Assembly: GCF_000350085.1 (NCBI RefSeq)
Contig: NZ_CAUM01000112.1
Location: forward strand, 1-64,000
From: Mesorhizobium metallidurans STM 2683
Lineage (GTDB): Bacteria; Pseudomonadota; Alphaproteobacteria; Rhizobiales; Rhizobiaceae
Direction: 5' to 3'
Length of the DNA stretch: 64,000 nucleotides
Of this stretch, positions 18,787 through 28,927 are shown piece after piece; the stretch's first letter is position 1, and every line of letters begins with the position of its first letter. A program made the position numbers and the translations under genes. The notes below the pieces were generated by a model. It worked only from the letters and a program-made list of their open reading frames with translations, searched no databases and was not told the origin of the DNA.

Positions 18787-21245
18787 GCCACGGGCTGCTT
18801 GGGTTTTTCGGGCTTGCGGTATGGCGGCAGGCCCCTCGCCTCGCGCGAGAACTTTCGCTGGGTATGCCACGGCCGATATGGCGCTTTGACGGCGAAGCGG
18901 ATTTGCGCGCGCGTCGTCGCCGATTGCCGATTGAAGAAGATGGCGGCACTGCCGGCGCGGGCGAGTTGCCGTTTGGTGACGACAAGAACCAGCGGATTGC
19001 GGCAGGGATCGTAGGCGGTGGCGTCGTTGATGACGATCAGATCCGCAAAGCCGCAGGCTGGCCGGGCGGTCTTGCGGTCGTCGGCAAGCGCGACGATAGC
19101 GCCCGATGGATGCCGGGCGACGCACAAGCCCTCTGTGCAGTAGAACGGCGCGCCCGTTGGCAGTTCGGCCGGATCGGCTATGTCAAACTGAGCGTCTCCC
19201 TTGTCGAACGTCTCCGGCTCGACGATGGTTTCGGACACCAGCGCATGCTTCCAGTTGTCGGTGGTGAATACGTTCGAACGCACCCGGTTGATGGCAAGTT
19301 CGCCGTTCCCGATCGACAGCGCCACCAGATGCCCGTCCTCCGAGATCAGGACGTCGGGCGTGCGTGTGTCAGAAATCGTCAGCAGCCCGGCGATGGCAAA
19401 AGGAACTGCCGCGAGCCGTAGCCGGGTCGTCGCCATGGTCGCAATGACAAGGGCGATCGTCACCAGCAGCACCGACTGGCGAGAAATCAGCCCGACTGCA
19501 TCGATTGGCGAGCGCTCCGATATCCAGCCGGACAGGGCAATCATCGCCGTCAGCCCCTTGCCCATTACATACAGAAACGGGCCGTCGGCGCCGAACGGCA
19601 TCGCCAGCGCGCTGAGAACCGCGGAAGGCATGACCACTAGCGAGACGATCGGCATGATGGCCAGGTTGGCGAACAGGCTGAGCGGCGATACGCGCTGGAA
19701 GTGCCATATGGCGAAAAGCGCGGTAGCGCCGCCGGCGATGATGGAGGTCATGGCGAGACCACCCATTGCAGCCAAGAATTTTCGCGTGACGAAACTGGGC
19801 AGCGATCGTTGCGGCGGTAGCGTGGTTGCCCTGCCTGCGCGGTAATCGGACCAACCGGCATAGGCGCCGACGAGCGCCGCGGTCGCGGCGAAGGACATCT
19901 GGAAGCTCGGGCCGACCACCTCGTGTGGCGACACCAGAATGACGGCAATCGCCGAGATCGCCAGATTGCGCATGGTGAGTGCCGCCCGGTCGAATAGCAC
20001 GGCGATCAGCATCACCGCCAGCATGATGAAGCTGCGCTCGGCGGCGACCACGACGCCAGAAATGACGAGGTAGGCCGCGATCGAAAAGAGCGCGGCTGCG
20101 GCCGCATATTTCTTGATCGGCCGGCGCGACGAAAAGTCGGGAAACAGCGCGAAGGCGCCGCGCAGCAGCGCCATGACCGTGCCTGCGACCAGTGCCATAT
20201 GCAGGCCGGAGATGGAGATGATGTGGTAGATGCCGGTGCGCCGCATCGCCTCGTTGATCTTTTCCGGGATGCCGGCGCGCACGCCGACGATCAGGGCTGC
20301 GGCGATCTCGCCCTCGGCGCCGCCAACTTGACTGCGAATATGGTCAGCGATGCTCTCCCGTGCGTTCTCGACCGCCGAAGAAAGACGCGCGGCAAGCGGC
20401 GCGCCATCTGGCGGCTCGGCATCCGCGCCGACAAGTTTCGGCGTACCGAGGAAAAAACCGCTGGCGCCGATGCCGGCGAAATAGCTGTCGAAGGAGAAAT
20501 CATAGCTGTCAGGCCGCACCGGGCCGGTCGGCGGCAGCAGCCTGGCATAGCCGGTCACCACGGATCCTGCGGTCATGCCGGGCGGTATTTTTGAAGCCGA
20601 AACGCGAACCCGCTCCGGGGCATAGCGCAGCGTCGGCCGGGCGGTCGAGATCACATCGATGGTCAGCCGGACGCGGCCATTCGCCATCTGGTCGAGGCTG
20701 ACGAGACGGCCGGTCAGCCGCGTCGGGATTTCCGAACCGAGCACCGGCGTTGCGACGCGCCAGGTCTCGACCTTGGCGGCGAGAATGCCGAGAGCGCACA
20801 GCAGCGCCGCCATGAAGCACAGATGCGTTTTGCGCCATGACCGCGAGACCGCAGCGCACAAGGCCATCAGGACCACGACGGCAATGGGCTGCGCAAAGTC
20901 CGGCTCCACGGCAAGCGAAAAATAGAAGATCACCCCGGATGCGAGGAATACCGGCACCAGCAGGAAGGCGATGCCCCTGTCGATTTCCAGGCTAGCCGCC
21001 GAGACCATGCTGTCGCGGATACTGGACGGCGAAAGGCGGCGAAGCTGCCCGCCAACGCGATCGGCGGGGCTGATAGTCGGGACCGTCGGCGTTGGCGTGC
21101 GATCCTGTGGCAAAGGCGGGACATCGAGGCCCGGCAGCGAAACCGGCGCCGGCAGGACGGGAACGGATGCGGCAAACAGCAACCGTTCGCTGACGCCGCC
21201 GACTGCGCCCTCGCTCTCGTCCGCACCCCGGCCTCGTCCAGCCAT
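18780..21245 (-). CDS. comEC: ComEC/Rec2-family DNA-uptake membrane protein
   Basis: 821 residues. A long N-terminal cytoplasmic lead precedes two membrane helices, a soluble OB-like domain (about 150-260), and the Competence domain with many helices (about 300-560), including [20 protein letters not shown], the hallmark motif. The C-terminal part resembles the metallo-beta-lactamase-like domain but I see no HxHxDH metal motif, so it is probably degenerate. ComEC carries single-stranded DNA across the inner membrane in competent bacteria; natural transformation is not shown here. It is convergent with lexA and divergent from gltX. Confidence 0.88.
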   Translation of the reverse strand: MAGRGRGADESEGAVGGVSERLLFAASVPVLPAPVSLPGLDVPPLPQDRTPTPTVPTISPADRVGGQLRRLSPSSIRDSMVSAASLEIDRGIAFLLVPVFLASGVIFYFSLAVEPDFAQPIAVVVLMALCAAVSRSWRKTHLCFMAALLCALGILAAKVETWRVATPVLGSEIPTRLTGRLVSLDQMANGRVRLTIDVISTARPTLRYAPERVRVSASKIPPGMTAGSVVTGYARLLPPTGPVRPDSYDFSFDSYFAGIGASGFFLGTPKLVGADAEPPDGAPLAARLSSAVENARESIADHIRSQVGGAEGEIAAALIVGVRAGIPEKINEAMRRTGIYHIISISGLHMALVAGTVMALLRGAFALFPDFSSRRPIKKYAAAAALFSIAAYLVISGVVVAAERSFIMLAVMLIAVLFDRAALTMRNLAISAIAVILVSPHEVVGPSFQMSFAATAALVGAYAGWSDYRAGRATTLPPQRSLPSFVTRKFLAAMGGLAMTSIIAGGATALFAIWHFQRVSPLSLFANLAIMPIVSLVVMPSAVLSALAMPFGADGPFLYVMGKGLTAMIALSGWISERSPIDAVGLISRQSVLLVTIALVIATMATTRLRLAAVPFAIAGLLTISDTRTPDVLISEDGHLVALSIGNGELAINRVRSNVFTTDNWKHALVSETIVEPETFDKGDAQFDIADPAELPTGAPFYCTEGLCVARHPSGAIVALADDRKTARPACGFADLIVINDATAYDPCRNPLVLVVTKRQLARAGSAAIFFNRQSATTRAQIRFAVKAPYRPWHTQRKFSREARGLPPYRKPEKPKQPVAQ

Positions 21246-21349
21246 CGGGTCTGCCCCTTGCGCCCTTGACCTCCTATGCTACATGAACGCGCAACGCGCG
21301 AAAGTCCGTGCAACCACATCCACTGCTGCGCCTGCGCCCCGAGAGTTCC

Positions 21350-22774
21350 ATGCCCGACAAGGTCGTCACCCGTTTTGCCCCCTCGCCCACCGGCTATCTG
21401 CACATTGGCGGGGCGCGGACGGCGCTGTTCAACTGGCTGTATTCGAAGCACACCGGCGGCACGATGCTGCTGCGCATCGAGGACACCGACCGCGAGCGTT
21501 CGACCGATGCAGCGACTTCTGCCATTCTCGACGGTCTTTCGTGGCTCGGCCTGACCTGGGACGGCGAGCCTGTATCGCAGTTCGAGCGCGCGCCGCGCCA
21601 TCGCGAGGTGGCCGAGGAGCTGGTGCGCATGGGCAAGGCCTACTACTGCTACGCGACACCGGCGGAGCTCGAGGCGATGCGCGAGACGGCGCGGGCCAAG
21701 GGGCTGCCTCCCCGCTATGACGGCCGCTGGCGCGACCGCGATCCGTCGGAGGCGCCGGCCGATGCCAAGGGTGCCATTCGCATCAAGGCGCCGACCGAGG
21801 GCGAGACGGTGGTGCATGACCGCGTGCAGGGCGAGGTGCGCTTCCCCAACAAGGATCTCGACGATTTCATCATCCTGCGCTCGGACGGCAATCCGACCTA
21901 CATGCATGCCGTCGTCGTCGACGACCATGACATGGGCGTCACCCACATCATCCGCGGCGACGACCATCTGACCAACGCCGCCCGCCAGACCGTGATCTAC
22001 CGCGCCATGGGCTGGGACGTGCCGTCGATGTCGCATATCCCGCTGATCCATGGCGCTGACGGCGCCAAGCTGTCGAAGCGGCATGGCGCGCTCGGCGTCG
22101 AGGCTTATCGCGCCCTGGGCTATCTGCCCGAGGCGCTGCTCAACTATCTGGCGCGGCTGGGCTGGAGCCATGGTGACGACGAGGTAATGTCGATCGCCGA
22201 CATGATTGCCTGGTTCGATATCGGTGACGTCAACAAGGGGGCGGCCCGTTTCGACTTCGCCAAGCTCGAGGCCCTGAACGGCGTGCATATCCGTCGCATG
22301 AACGACGCCGACCTGCTCGACATCTTCATCGCCACCCTGCCCTATCTCGAAGGTGGCCCGGCGATCGCTGCCCGCCTCGACGACAGGCGCAAGGCGCAGC
22401 TGCTTGCCGCGCTGCCGGGCTTGAAGGAGCGTGCCAAGACCTTGGTGGAACTTGTCGACGGTGCTGCCTTCCTGTTCACCGAGCGACCGTTGCCGATCGA
22501 CGAGAAGGCAGCGGCATTGCTCAGCGGTGACGCGCGCGCGATCCTCCGGGGCGCCCACGGCGCGCTGAAGGCGGTTTCAGGCGACTGGACGGCCGCAACG
22601 GCCGAAGCGGCGATCCGCGACTATGCGCTGGCCGGCGGCTATAAGCTGGGCGCGGTCGCTCAACCCTTGCGGGCAGCACTGACCGGCAAAAGCACCTCGC
22701 CCGGCGTTTTTGACGTACTTGCCGTGCTCGGCCGCGAGGAAAGCCTGGCGCGCATAGCGGATCAAATCGATTAG
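21350..22774 (+). CDS. gltX: Glutamate--tRNA ligase
   Basis: 474 residues, a class I aminoacyl-tRNA synthetase. The HIGH-type motif is in [17 protein letters not shown], and KMSKS appears as [11 protein letters not shown]. It charges tRNA-Glu, and in organisms with GatCAB, as here, also misacylates tRNA-Gln. The start at MPDKVVTRF is the conserved N-terminus; the 14 upstream codons are not. It is followed by gltA after 186 bases. Confidence 0.95.
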   Translation: MPDKVVTRFAPSPTGYLHIGGARTALFNWLYSKHTGGTMLLRIEDTDRERSTDAATSAILDGLSWLGLTWDGEPVSQFERAPRHREVAEELVRMGKAYYCYATPAELEAMRETARAKGLPPRYDGRWRDRDPSEAPADAKGAIRIKAPTEGETVVHDRVQGEVRFPNKDLDDFIILRSDGNPTYMHAVVVDDHDMGVTHIIRGDDHLTNAARQTVIYRAMGWDVPSMSHIPLIHGADGAKLSKRHGALGVEAYRALGYLPEALLNYLARLGWSHGDDEVMSIADMIAWFDIGDVNKGAARFDFAKLEALNGVHIRRMNDADLLDIFIATLPYLEGGPAIAARLDDRRKAQLLAALPGLKERAKTLVELVDGAAFLFTERPLPIDEKAAALLSGDARAILRGAHGALKAVSGDWTAATAEAAIRDYALAGGYKLGAVAQPLRAALTGKSTSPGVFDVLAVLGREESLARIADQID

Positions 22775-22960
22775 GAGAAAACTGGCCCAAGAAGATTGGC
22801 ATTGAAAGGCGCGTTTCGCAGTGCAACATTAGGACTTGGCCCAATCTGGCACGCACCCCTCCACAATGCGGTGGCGAATACGCGCATTTCCGGTGATTTC
22901 GACGTGTCGCTTTGCAGAATTTTGCCTTTGCCGGCATGAGGAAACAAAAAGGAGTTTGCA

Positions 22961-24289
22961 ATGACCGAAGCTGCGACAAAACTGGAATTTGGTGGCAGAG
23001 ACCACCCGTCGTCGGCAAAGCTGGAGCTCGGCGGCAAGACTCATGAGTTCAAGGTGCGAAGCGGCTCGGTCGGTCCTGATGTCATCGACATCGGCGCGCT
23101 CTACAGCACCACCGGCGCCTTCACCTACGATCCCGGTTTCACCTCGACGGCAAGCTGCGAGTCGGAAATCACCTTCATCGATGGCGATGCCGGCATCCTG
23201 TTGCATCGTGGCTACCCGATCGACCAGCTGGCCGAACATGGCGACTTCCTCGAAGTCTGCTACCTCCTGCTCTACGGCGAATTGCCGACCAAGGCGCAGA
23301 AGGACGATTTCGACTACCGGGTGACGCGGCACACCATGGTGCATGAGCAGATGTCGCGCTTTTTCACCGGCTTTCGCCGCGACGCGCACCCGATGGCGGT
23401 GATGTGCGGCGTGGTCGGCGCGCTGTCGGCCTTCTATCACGACTCCACCGACATCTCGGACCCGTACCAGCGCATGGTTGCCTCGATGCGGCTGATCGCC
23501 AAAATGCCGACGATCGCGGCGATGGCCTACAAATACCATATCGGTCAGCCCTTCATTTACCCGAAGAACGAGCTGAATTTCGCCGCCAACTTCCTGCATA
23601 TGTGCTTTGCCGTGCCGTGCGAGGAATACAAGATCAACCCGGTGCTGGCGCGCGCCATGGAGCGCATCTTCATCCTGCACGCCGATCACGAGCAGAATGC
23701 CTCGACCTCGACCGTCCGCCTCGCCGGCTCGTCAGGCGCCAACCCGTTCGCCTGTATCGCTGCCGGCATCGCTTGCCTATGGGGTCCGGCGCACGGCGGC
23801 GCCAACGAGGCCGCTTTGAACATGCTGGGCGAAATCGGCCATGTCGACCACATCCCGGAATTCATCGCCCGCGCCAAGGACAAGAACGATCCTTTCCGGC
23901 TGATGGGCTTTGGCCACCGCGTCTACAAGAACTACGATCCGCGCGCCAAGATCATGCAGAAGACCGCGCATGAGGTGCTGGGCGAACTCGGCATCAAGGA
24001 CGATCCGCTGCTCGACATCGCCATGGAACTGGAAAAGATCGCGCTGACCGATTCCTATTTCATCGAGAAGAAGCTTTATCCGAACGTCGACTTCTATTCC
24101 GGCATCACGCTGAAGGCGCTGGGCTTCCCCACCACCATGTTCACCGTGCTGTTCGCGGTCGCCCGCACTGTCGGCTGGATCGCGCAGTGGAAGGAGATGA
24201 TCGAGGATCCGCACCAGAAGATCGGCCGTCCGCGCCAGCTCTATACCGGCGCGCCGGAACGCGACTACGTGCCGATCGCCAAGCGCTGA
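22961..24289 (+). CDS. gltA: Citrate synthase
   Basis: 442 residues, type II (hexameric) form. The catalytic residues lie in [15 protein letters not shown] and [14 protein letters not shown], with the C-terminal Asp and Arg region in the conserved barrel. It condenses acetyl-CoA and oxaloacetate, opening the TCA cycle. A strong AAAGGAG lies 7 bases before the ATG. The N-terminus has a short internal duplication (KLEFGGRDH, then KLELGGKTH) that makes it slightly longer than usual. A strong terminator follows at 24308. Confidence 0.97.
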   Translation: MTEAATKLEFGGRDHPSSAKLELGGKTHEFKVRSGSVGPDVIDIGALYSTTGAFTYDPGFTSTASCESEITFIDGDAGILLHRGYPIDQLAEHGDFLEVCYLLLYGELPTKAQKDDFDYRVTRHTMVHEQMSRFFTGFRRDAHPMAVMCGVVGALSAFYHDSTDISDPYQRMVASMRLIAKMPTIAAMAYKYHIGQPFIYPKNELNFAANFLHMCFAVPCEEYKINPVLARAMERIFILHADHEQNASTSTVRLAGSSGANPFACIAAGIACLWGPAHGGANEAALNMLGEIGHVDHIPEFIARAKDKNDPFRLMGFGHRVYKNYDPRAKIMQKTAHEVLGELGIKDDPLLDIAMELEKIALTDSYFIEKKLYPNVDFYSGITLKALGFPTTMFTVLFAVARTVGWIAQWKEMIEDPHQKIGRPRQLYTGAPERDYVPIAKR

Positions 24290-24302
24290 TCGGTCTGAAA
24301 TT

Positions 24303-25496
24303 CTAGGAAAAAGCGCCCTTTGCGGCGCTTTTTTGTTTGATGTGGTTGAGAACAACATCCGCCGCGATATCGCCGGACGGCCTGTCGGTGACCATGCGTC
24401 TGGCCACCTCGGCAAAACCGTCCTTCTGCCAGGCGCGATAGGCGGTGTCGGAAAACAGCGCTTCCAGCTGTCGCGCCAGATAGGGCGGCCGCACATATTC
24501 GTTATAGTGCTCGGTCACCACCGGCTGGTCCGCGATGAGGTTGGGCAAGGCAGCGCTCCACACGGTGATCAGACGCTGGGCCAGCCGCATGACCGGATCG
24601 AGCCGGTAGCACGAGATCATCGGCACCCCTGACAGCGCCAGCTCCAGCGACACCGTTCCCGACGCGATCAGCGCCGCATCGGCCTTGCCGAAAGCCTGCC
24701 ATTTGCGATCGGGATCAAGGATGATCTCCGGCTTCTCGTCCCAGCTTGCGACCGAAGTCCTGACCAGATCGGCGACATGCGGCACCGTCGGCAGCAGCAG
24801 GCGCAGACGGTGCCCGCGGGCGCGCAGGATCGAGACCGTCTTGCCGAACGGGCCAGCCAGCCGTCGCACCTCGCCGCGGCGCGAGCCGGGCAGCACAAGC
24901 AGCGTTTTCACGCGATCCCCCGACAGGTCTCGCGGCAATCCTTGCGCCTTGGCGGCGGCATGCACGCCTGGATCATGCGCGAGACGATGACCGACATAGG
25001 TGCCGGACGGACCGCCAAGGCGCGCGAGTTCCTTCACCTCGAAAGGCAGGATGCAAAGGATGTGATCGACATACGGCCTCATCGCCACCGCTCTGCCCGG
25101 CCGCCATGCCCACACGCTCGGGCAGACATAGTGGACGATCGGGATCGCCGGATCGGCGGCACGCACTTTCCTTGCCACGCGCAGCGAGAAATCCGGACTG
25201 TCAATGGTGATCAGGCAGTCGGGCTTTTCGCCGGCAATCGTATTGGCCGTCTGGCTGATCCGTCGCATCAGGCGCGGCAGGTCGCGCAGGACGGCGCTCA
25301 GCCCCGTCAGCGCGATCTCGCTGCCCTCGAACAGCGGAGTGAGACCGAGCCCCTGCAGATGGCGTCCGCCAATGCCGACAAGCCTGATATCGCGGCCGGT
25401 CGCGCGCTTGAGCGCTTCGACGAGGTCGGCGCCGAGCAGGTCGCCGGATTCCTCGCCGGCGACGATGGCGAGCTTCAGCGGCCGGTCATTCGCCAT
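24303..25496 (-). CDS. lpxB: Lipid-A-disaccharide synthase
   Basis: 397 residues, GT19. The N-terminal motif is LAIVAGEESGDLLGADLVEA; further conserved blocks are YVCPSVWAWRPGRA, LPGSRRGEVRRL and SGTVSLELALSGVPMISCYR. It joins UDP-diacylglucosamine and lipid X into the lipid A disaccharide at the inner membrane. Its start overlaps lpxI by 11 bases. Its last codons lie within the gltA terminator. Confidence 0.95.
   Translation of the reverse strand: MANDRPLKLAIVAGEESGDLLGADLVEALKRATGRDIRLVGIGGRHLQGLGLTPLFEGSEIALTGLSAVLRDLPRLMRRISQTANTIAGEKPDCLITIDSPDFSLRVARKVRAADPAIPIVHYVCPSVWAWRPGRAVAMRPYVDHILCILPFEVKELARLGGPSGTYVGHRLAHDPGVHAAAKAQGLPRDLSGDRVKTLLVLPGSRRGEVRRLAGPFGKTVSILRARGHRLRLLLPTVPHVADLVRTSVASWDEKPEIILDPDRKWQAFGKADAALIASGTVSLELALSGVPMISCYRLDPVMRLAQRLITVWSAALPNLIADQPVVTEHYNEYVRPPYLARQLEALFSDTAYRAWQKDGFAEVARRMVTDRPSGDIAADVVLNHIKQKSAAKGAFS
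24308..24334 (+). terminator. gltA terminator lying inside the end of lpxB
   Basis: AAAAAGCGCC 24308-24317 pairs with GGCGCTTTTT 24324-24333 around a 6-base loop, followed by T. It begins 18 bases after the gltA stop. On the minus strand the same bases encode the last residues of LpxB, and the A-rich arm could make the hairpin work in both directions. Confidence 0.85.
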
Positions 25497-26388
25497 GCAC
25501 TGGCTCCGCCGTAGGCAGGCCGATCACGAACAGGCCGAGTGCATCGGCGCGCGCGACGACGACAGGCCCCTCCAGAACCAGCGAGCGGCCGGCCTCGACC
25601 GCAATGCCGGCAAGGCCGGCGGCATGCGCCGCCTCGACCGTCTGCGGGCCGATGGAGGGCAGGTCGGCGCGCAACTCCTGGCCGGGCTTGGCGCATTTGA
25701 CCAGCACGCCGCGCGCCTTGCCGGCCAGCCTGCCATGGCCGCGCAGCTCTCTTGTCCGCTCGAGCAGCCCGTTGGTGCCTTCGATGCCTTCCAGCGCAAT
25801 GGCGCGGCCACCGATCGCGACAGCCGCCTGGCCGATATCCAGCGCACCGATGGCATATGCTGCCGCACGAGCCGCCTCGATGTCGCGCCAGTCGGATTTT
25901 CGCGGCGCCGCCCTGGTCAGCGGGCCTTCGGCCGCAACCAGTTCCGGCACGATCTCATGGGCGCCGACGACCTTGACGCCACGCGCCTCCAGGGCCCGTG
26001 TCAAAACCTTCAGCAGGCCGTCGTCGCCACGGGCAAGCGCCATGATCACCGTAGGCACCACGGCCAGCAAGCCAAGGCTCGGGCGCATGTCGATCAGTCT
26101 TGGCCGGCGCCTGATCTCGCCGGCAAGGACCAGATGGCTGATCCGCCGACGCCGCAGCAACGAAGCCAGCGAACCGATGTCTTCCAGGGCGAGGCTCTCA
26201 TGCTCGTAGCCGTCGAGGTCGGCCTTGCGGTCGACTTCGCCCTCGATCTGAATGATGACGGGCGGATAGCCTTGCCCTGCCAGGCTGACCGCGACTTCCA
26301 CCGGAAGACTGCCGCCGCCAGCGATGATGCCGACCCTGGCGCCCGGCGCGAGATCAAGGCTCGACGGCGAGGCCTCAGTCTTCGTCAT
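25486..26388 (-). CDS. lpxI: UDP-2,3-diacylglucosamine pyrophosphatase LpxI
   Basis: 300 residues matching the LpxI (DUF1009) family over its length, beginning VGIIAGGGSLPVEVAVSLAG and including the conserved GTNGLLERTRELRGHG region. It hydrolyses UDP-2,3-diacylglucosamine to lipid X, the step done by LpxH in enterobacteria. It lies between lpxA (6-base gap) and lpxB (11-base overlap), the expected place for this step. Confidence 0.92.
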   Translation of the reverse strand: MTKTEASPSSLDLAPGARVGIIAGGGSLPVEVAVSLAGQGYPPVIIQIEGEVDRKADLDGYEHESLALEDIGSLASLLRRRRISHLVLAGEIRRRPRLIDMRPSLGLLAVVPTVIMALARGDDGLLKVLTRALEARGVKVVGAHEIVPELVAAEGPLTRAAPRKSDWRDIEAARAAAYAIGALDIGQAAVAIGGRAIALEGIEGTNGLLERTRELRGHGRLAGKARGVLVKCAKPGQELRADLPSIGPQTVEAAHAAGLAGIAVEAGRSLVLEGPVVVARADALGLFVIGLPTAEPVHGE

Positions 26389-26394
26389 CGGCCT

Positions 26395-27234
26395 TTAATC
26401 TTCGTCATCGAAATCGTCGCCGTCGCCAGCCTTGAGAGACGGGACGGCGTAGTGCCTCTTGCCGCGACTGGCGATGAAATCGATGATCTTCATTGCGGTC
26501 GGCGACGAAACAAACTCCGCCTTGGCGAATTCGATGTTCTCGCCGACGGTTCTGGAACGATCGAAGATCGTCCTGTAGGCCTTGCGCAGCGTGTGGATCT
26601 CGGAGCGCGGCAGGCCGGCGCGTTTCAAACCGATGATGTTGAGGCCGCGAAGGCTGGCGCGGTTGCCGACCGCTATGGCGTAGGGAATGACGTCGCCAAC
26701 GATTGCCGAGCAGCCGCCGAGGAAGGCGTTGTCGCCGACGCGGACAAATTGATGAACGGCGGTGAGGCCGCCGATATAGACATTGTCGCCGATCTCGCAA
26801 TGGCCGCCCAGCGTCGCCTGATTGGCGAAGGTGGCGTTCTTGCCGACAATGCAGTCGTGGGCGATATGGGCATAGGCAAGGAAGTTGCCATTGTCGCCGA
26901 TAACAGTCTCGCCGCGGCTGGAATCGGTGCCGAGATGCATGGTCACGCCTTCGCGGATCGTGCAGTTCTCGCCGATGACCAGCGTGGTGCGGCCGCCCTT
27001 GTGCTTGGTGTTCTGCGGCGGCCCGCCCAGTGTCGCCATCGGATAGACCTTGGTCGAGGCGCCGATCATGGTCGCCCCCATCACCGAGACGTGGCTGACC
27101 AGTTCGACACGGTCGCCGATCACCGCGTCGGCGCTGACATGGCAGAAGGGGCCGATGCGGACACCTTCGCCGATTTTGGCGCCCGCCTCGATGACCGAAG
27201 ATGGATGGATGACTGTCGGGATTTTCATAAGCAT
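26395..27234 (-). CDS. lpxA: Acyl-ACP--UDP-N-acetylglucosamine O-acyltransferase
   Basis: 279 residues. Left-handed beta-helix hexapeptide repeats run from IHPSSVIEAGAKIGEGVRIG through INFVG-type turns, with the catalytic His region YAHIAHDCIVG and a C-terminal helical domain (LRGLNIIGLKRAGLPRSEI). It catalyses the first step of lipid A synthesis. Both ATG 27234 and ATG 27228 are possible. The stop of fabZ is 7 bases upstream. Confidence 0.95.
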   Translation of the reverse strand: MLMKIPTVIHPSSVIEAGAKIGEGVRIGPFCHVSADAVIGDRVELVSHVSVMGATMIGASTKVYPMATLGGPPQNTKHKGGRTTLVIGENCTIREGVTMHLGTDSSRGETVIGDNGNFLAYAHIAHDCIVGKNATFANQATLGGHCEIGDNVYIGGLTAVHQFVRVGDNAFLGGCSAIVGDVIPYAIAVGNRASLRGLNIIGLKRAGLPRSEIHTLRKAYRTIFDRSRTVGENIEFAKAEFVSSPTAMKIIDFIASRGKRHYAVPSLKAGDGDDFDDED

Positions 27235-27241
27235 TCGATCG

Positions 27242-27709
27242 TCAATCGCTGGTGACCATCATCGCCGATATCTCGGCTTCCGCGGCCTTGACGCCGTCGA
27301 CCAGAGCCTCGCAGGCGAATTTGAGCAGGTTGCCGCGTTTCTTGATTTTCTTGACATGGATTTTCAACTGGTCGCCGGGAACGACCGGCTTGCGGAATTT
27401 GGCATTGTCGATGGTCAGGAAATAGACCAGCGACGGCTTTTCGGCGGCAAGGCTGCGGATGCAGATGGCGCCGGCCGTCTGCGCCATTGCCTCGACGATC
27501 AGCACGCCGGGCATGACCGGCTGGTCCGGGAAATGACCCTGGAAATGCGGCTCGTTTATGGTCACGTTCTTGATGCCGACAGCGGACTCGTCGCCATCGA
27601 TGTCGATGATGCGGTCGATCATCAGGAACGGATAGCGATGCGGCAGGAGCTTCATCAGCCCCAATATGTCGACCGCTTCGAGCGTCGTCGCCGCGTCCAT
27701 CTCAGCCAT
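27242..27709 (-). CDS. fabZ: 3-hydroxyacyl-ACP dehydratase FabZ
   Basis: About 155 residues, hot-dog fold. The active site lies in [20 protein letters not shown] with catalytic His and Glu, after the conserved [14 protein letters not shown]. It dehydrates 3-hydroxyacyl-ACP in fatty-acid elongation and draws on the same hydroxyacyl-ACP pool used by LpxA and LpxD. Starts at 27718, 27709 and 27700 are possible; 27709 matches the usual length, and 27700 would avoid overlap with lpxD. Confidence 0.95.
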   Translation of the reverse strand: MAEMDAATTLEAVDILGLMKLLPHRYPFLMIDRIIDIDGDESAVGIKNVTINEPHFQGHFPDQPVMPGVLIVEAMAQTAGAICIRSLAAEKPSLVYFLTIDNAKFRKPVVPGDQLKIHVKKIKKRGNLLKFACEALVDGVKAAEAEISAMMVTSD

Positions 27710-28760
27710 TTCCCCCATCGCCCGGTTTGCGCGACCTTGCCAGTTTTCGCAGGGCCGCGATCTCCCGCATGGCTTCCGCCATTGGCTGTGCCGGGTATCC
27801 CCCCCAGATCTCTCCCGCCGGGACGTTGCTCATGAACCCACTTCTTGCAGCAAGCTTGGCTCCTGTCCCGATGGTCAGGTGGTCCGCGAGGCCGACGCCG
27901 CCACCCATGGTGACGTTGTCGCCCACCGTTACGGAGCCGGAAATACCGGAAAGTCCGGCTATTATGCAATTGCGGCCGATGCGGACGTTATGAGCGATCT
28001 GCACCAGATTGTCGATCTTGGTGCCTTGGCCGATGATCGTATCGGACATGGCGCCACGGTCGACCGTGGTGTTCGAGCCGATCTCGACGTCGTCCTGGAT
28101 GACGACGCGGCCGATTTGCGGGACGCGCTCCGGCCCTTTGGCGCCGGCCACAAAGCCAAAACCGTCCTGGCCGATGCGGGCGCCGCCATGGATGATGACG
28201 CGGTTGCCGATCAACGCATACTGGATGCTGGCGCCGGGGCCGACATAGCCGTCGCGGCCGATCTGGCAGGAGTAGCCGATGACGGCATGCGGAGCGATGA
28301 CCGTTCCGCCGCCGATCGAGACACGCGGCCCGATCACCGCGCCGGCCTCGATGACGGCGCCAGCCTCGATATGCGCGGTCGCATCGACATGGGCGTGCGG
28401 CGATATGCCGGTCTCGCCGGTCATCGGCCCCGGTGTCGCGGCTGTCGGGAAAAGCAGGCGTCCGACCATCGCGAAAGCCTGCTGCGGGCGCGGATGGACC
28501 AGGACCGCAACGCCAACCGGCGCCTTGCTCGCGAACTCGGTGGGACAGAGAACCGCGGCAGCCTTCAGCGATTGCATCAGCGCGAAGTTGCGCCTGCCGT
28601 CGACGAAAACGAGCGCGTGCTCGCCGCCCTCGTTTGCCGGTGCCAAGGCTTCGATCGATATATGGGACTGACTGGAATCGGCAAGCACCGCGCCGGTCAG
28701 ATTCGCGACTTCGCCGGCCGTATACCGGCGTGAGGGCGCGAAGAACACCGGATCGGTCAT
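27702..28760 (-). CDS. lpxD: UDP-3-O-acylglucosamine N-acyltransferase
   Basis: 352 residues. The N-terminal uridine-binding domain (about 1-110) precedes a long left-handed beta-helix of hexapeptides (about 115-300), including [20 protein letters not shown] and the catalytic His region. It adds the second hydroxyacyl chain in lipid A synthesis. First of the five lipid A operon genes here, it lies 167 bases downstream of bamA, a gap that contains a repeat element. Confidence 0.95.
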   Translation of the reverse strand: MTDPVFFAPSRRYTAGEVANLTGAVLADSSQSHISIEALAPANEGGEHALVFVDGRRNFALMQSLKAAAVLCPTEFASKAPVGVAVLVHPRPQQAFAMVGRLLFPTAATPGPMTGETGISPHAHVDATAHIEAGAVIEAGAVIGPRVSIGGGTVIAPHAVIGYSCQIGRDGYVGPGASIQYALIGNRVIIHGGARIGQDGFGFVAGAKGPERVPQIGRVVIQDDVEIGSNTTVDRGAMSDTIIGQGTKIDNLVQIAHNVRIGRNCIIAGLSGISGSVTVGDNVTMGGGVGLADHLTIGTGAKLAARSGFMSNVPAGEIWGGYPAQPMAEAMREIAALRKLARSRKPGDGGNG

Positions 28761-28782
28761 TCCAGAAGCAATATCCAGCTAG

Positions 28783-28873
28783 CGCATGACCCCGAAAACC
28801 GGAATCGATTGTCGGAAAGGATCATGCGCAAAATCAAAGTGCTACAGCGTCCCTTGCGCGCGCGGCGCTGTAG
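28783..28873. repeat. Rhizobial intergenic palindromic repeat, copy 1
   Basis: GCGCATGA 28783-28790 and ATCATGCGC 28821-28829 form the outer arms of a palindrome around CCGAAAACCGGAATCGATT. The linker AAAATCAAAGTG follows, then a second stem CTACAGCG 28842-28849 / CGCTGTAG 28866-28873. I recognise this composite as a widespread rhizobial intergenic element. Related copies are near 56772 and 60592. A further hairpin, CTTCCGG/CCGGAAG at 28888-28912, lies next to the bamA stop without a T run. Confidence 0.65.
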
Positions 28874-28927
28874 TGTCGGATCACTCTCTTCCGGACCCCA
28901 ACGGCCCGGAAGCATCGTCCCCGCGGA

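Noticed and set aside
25204..27255. 683-codon plus-strand open frame opposite lpxB, lpxI and lpxA
   Set aside because: Its sequence is a low-complexity shadow of three genuine lipid A genes with clear motifs on the minus strand.
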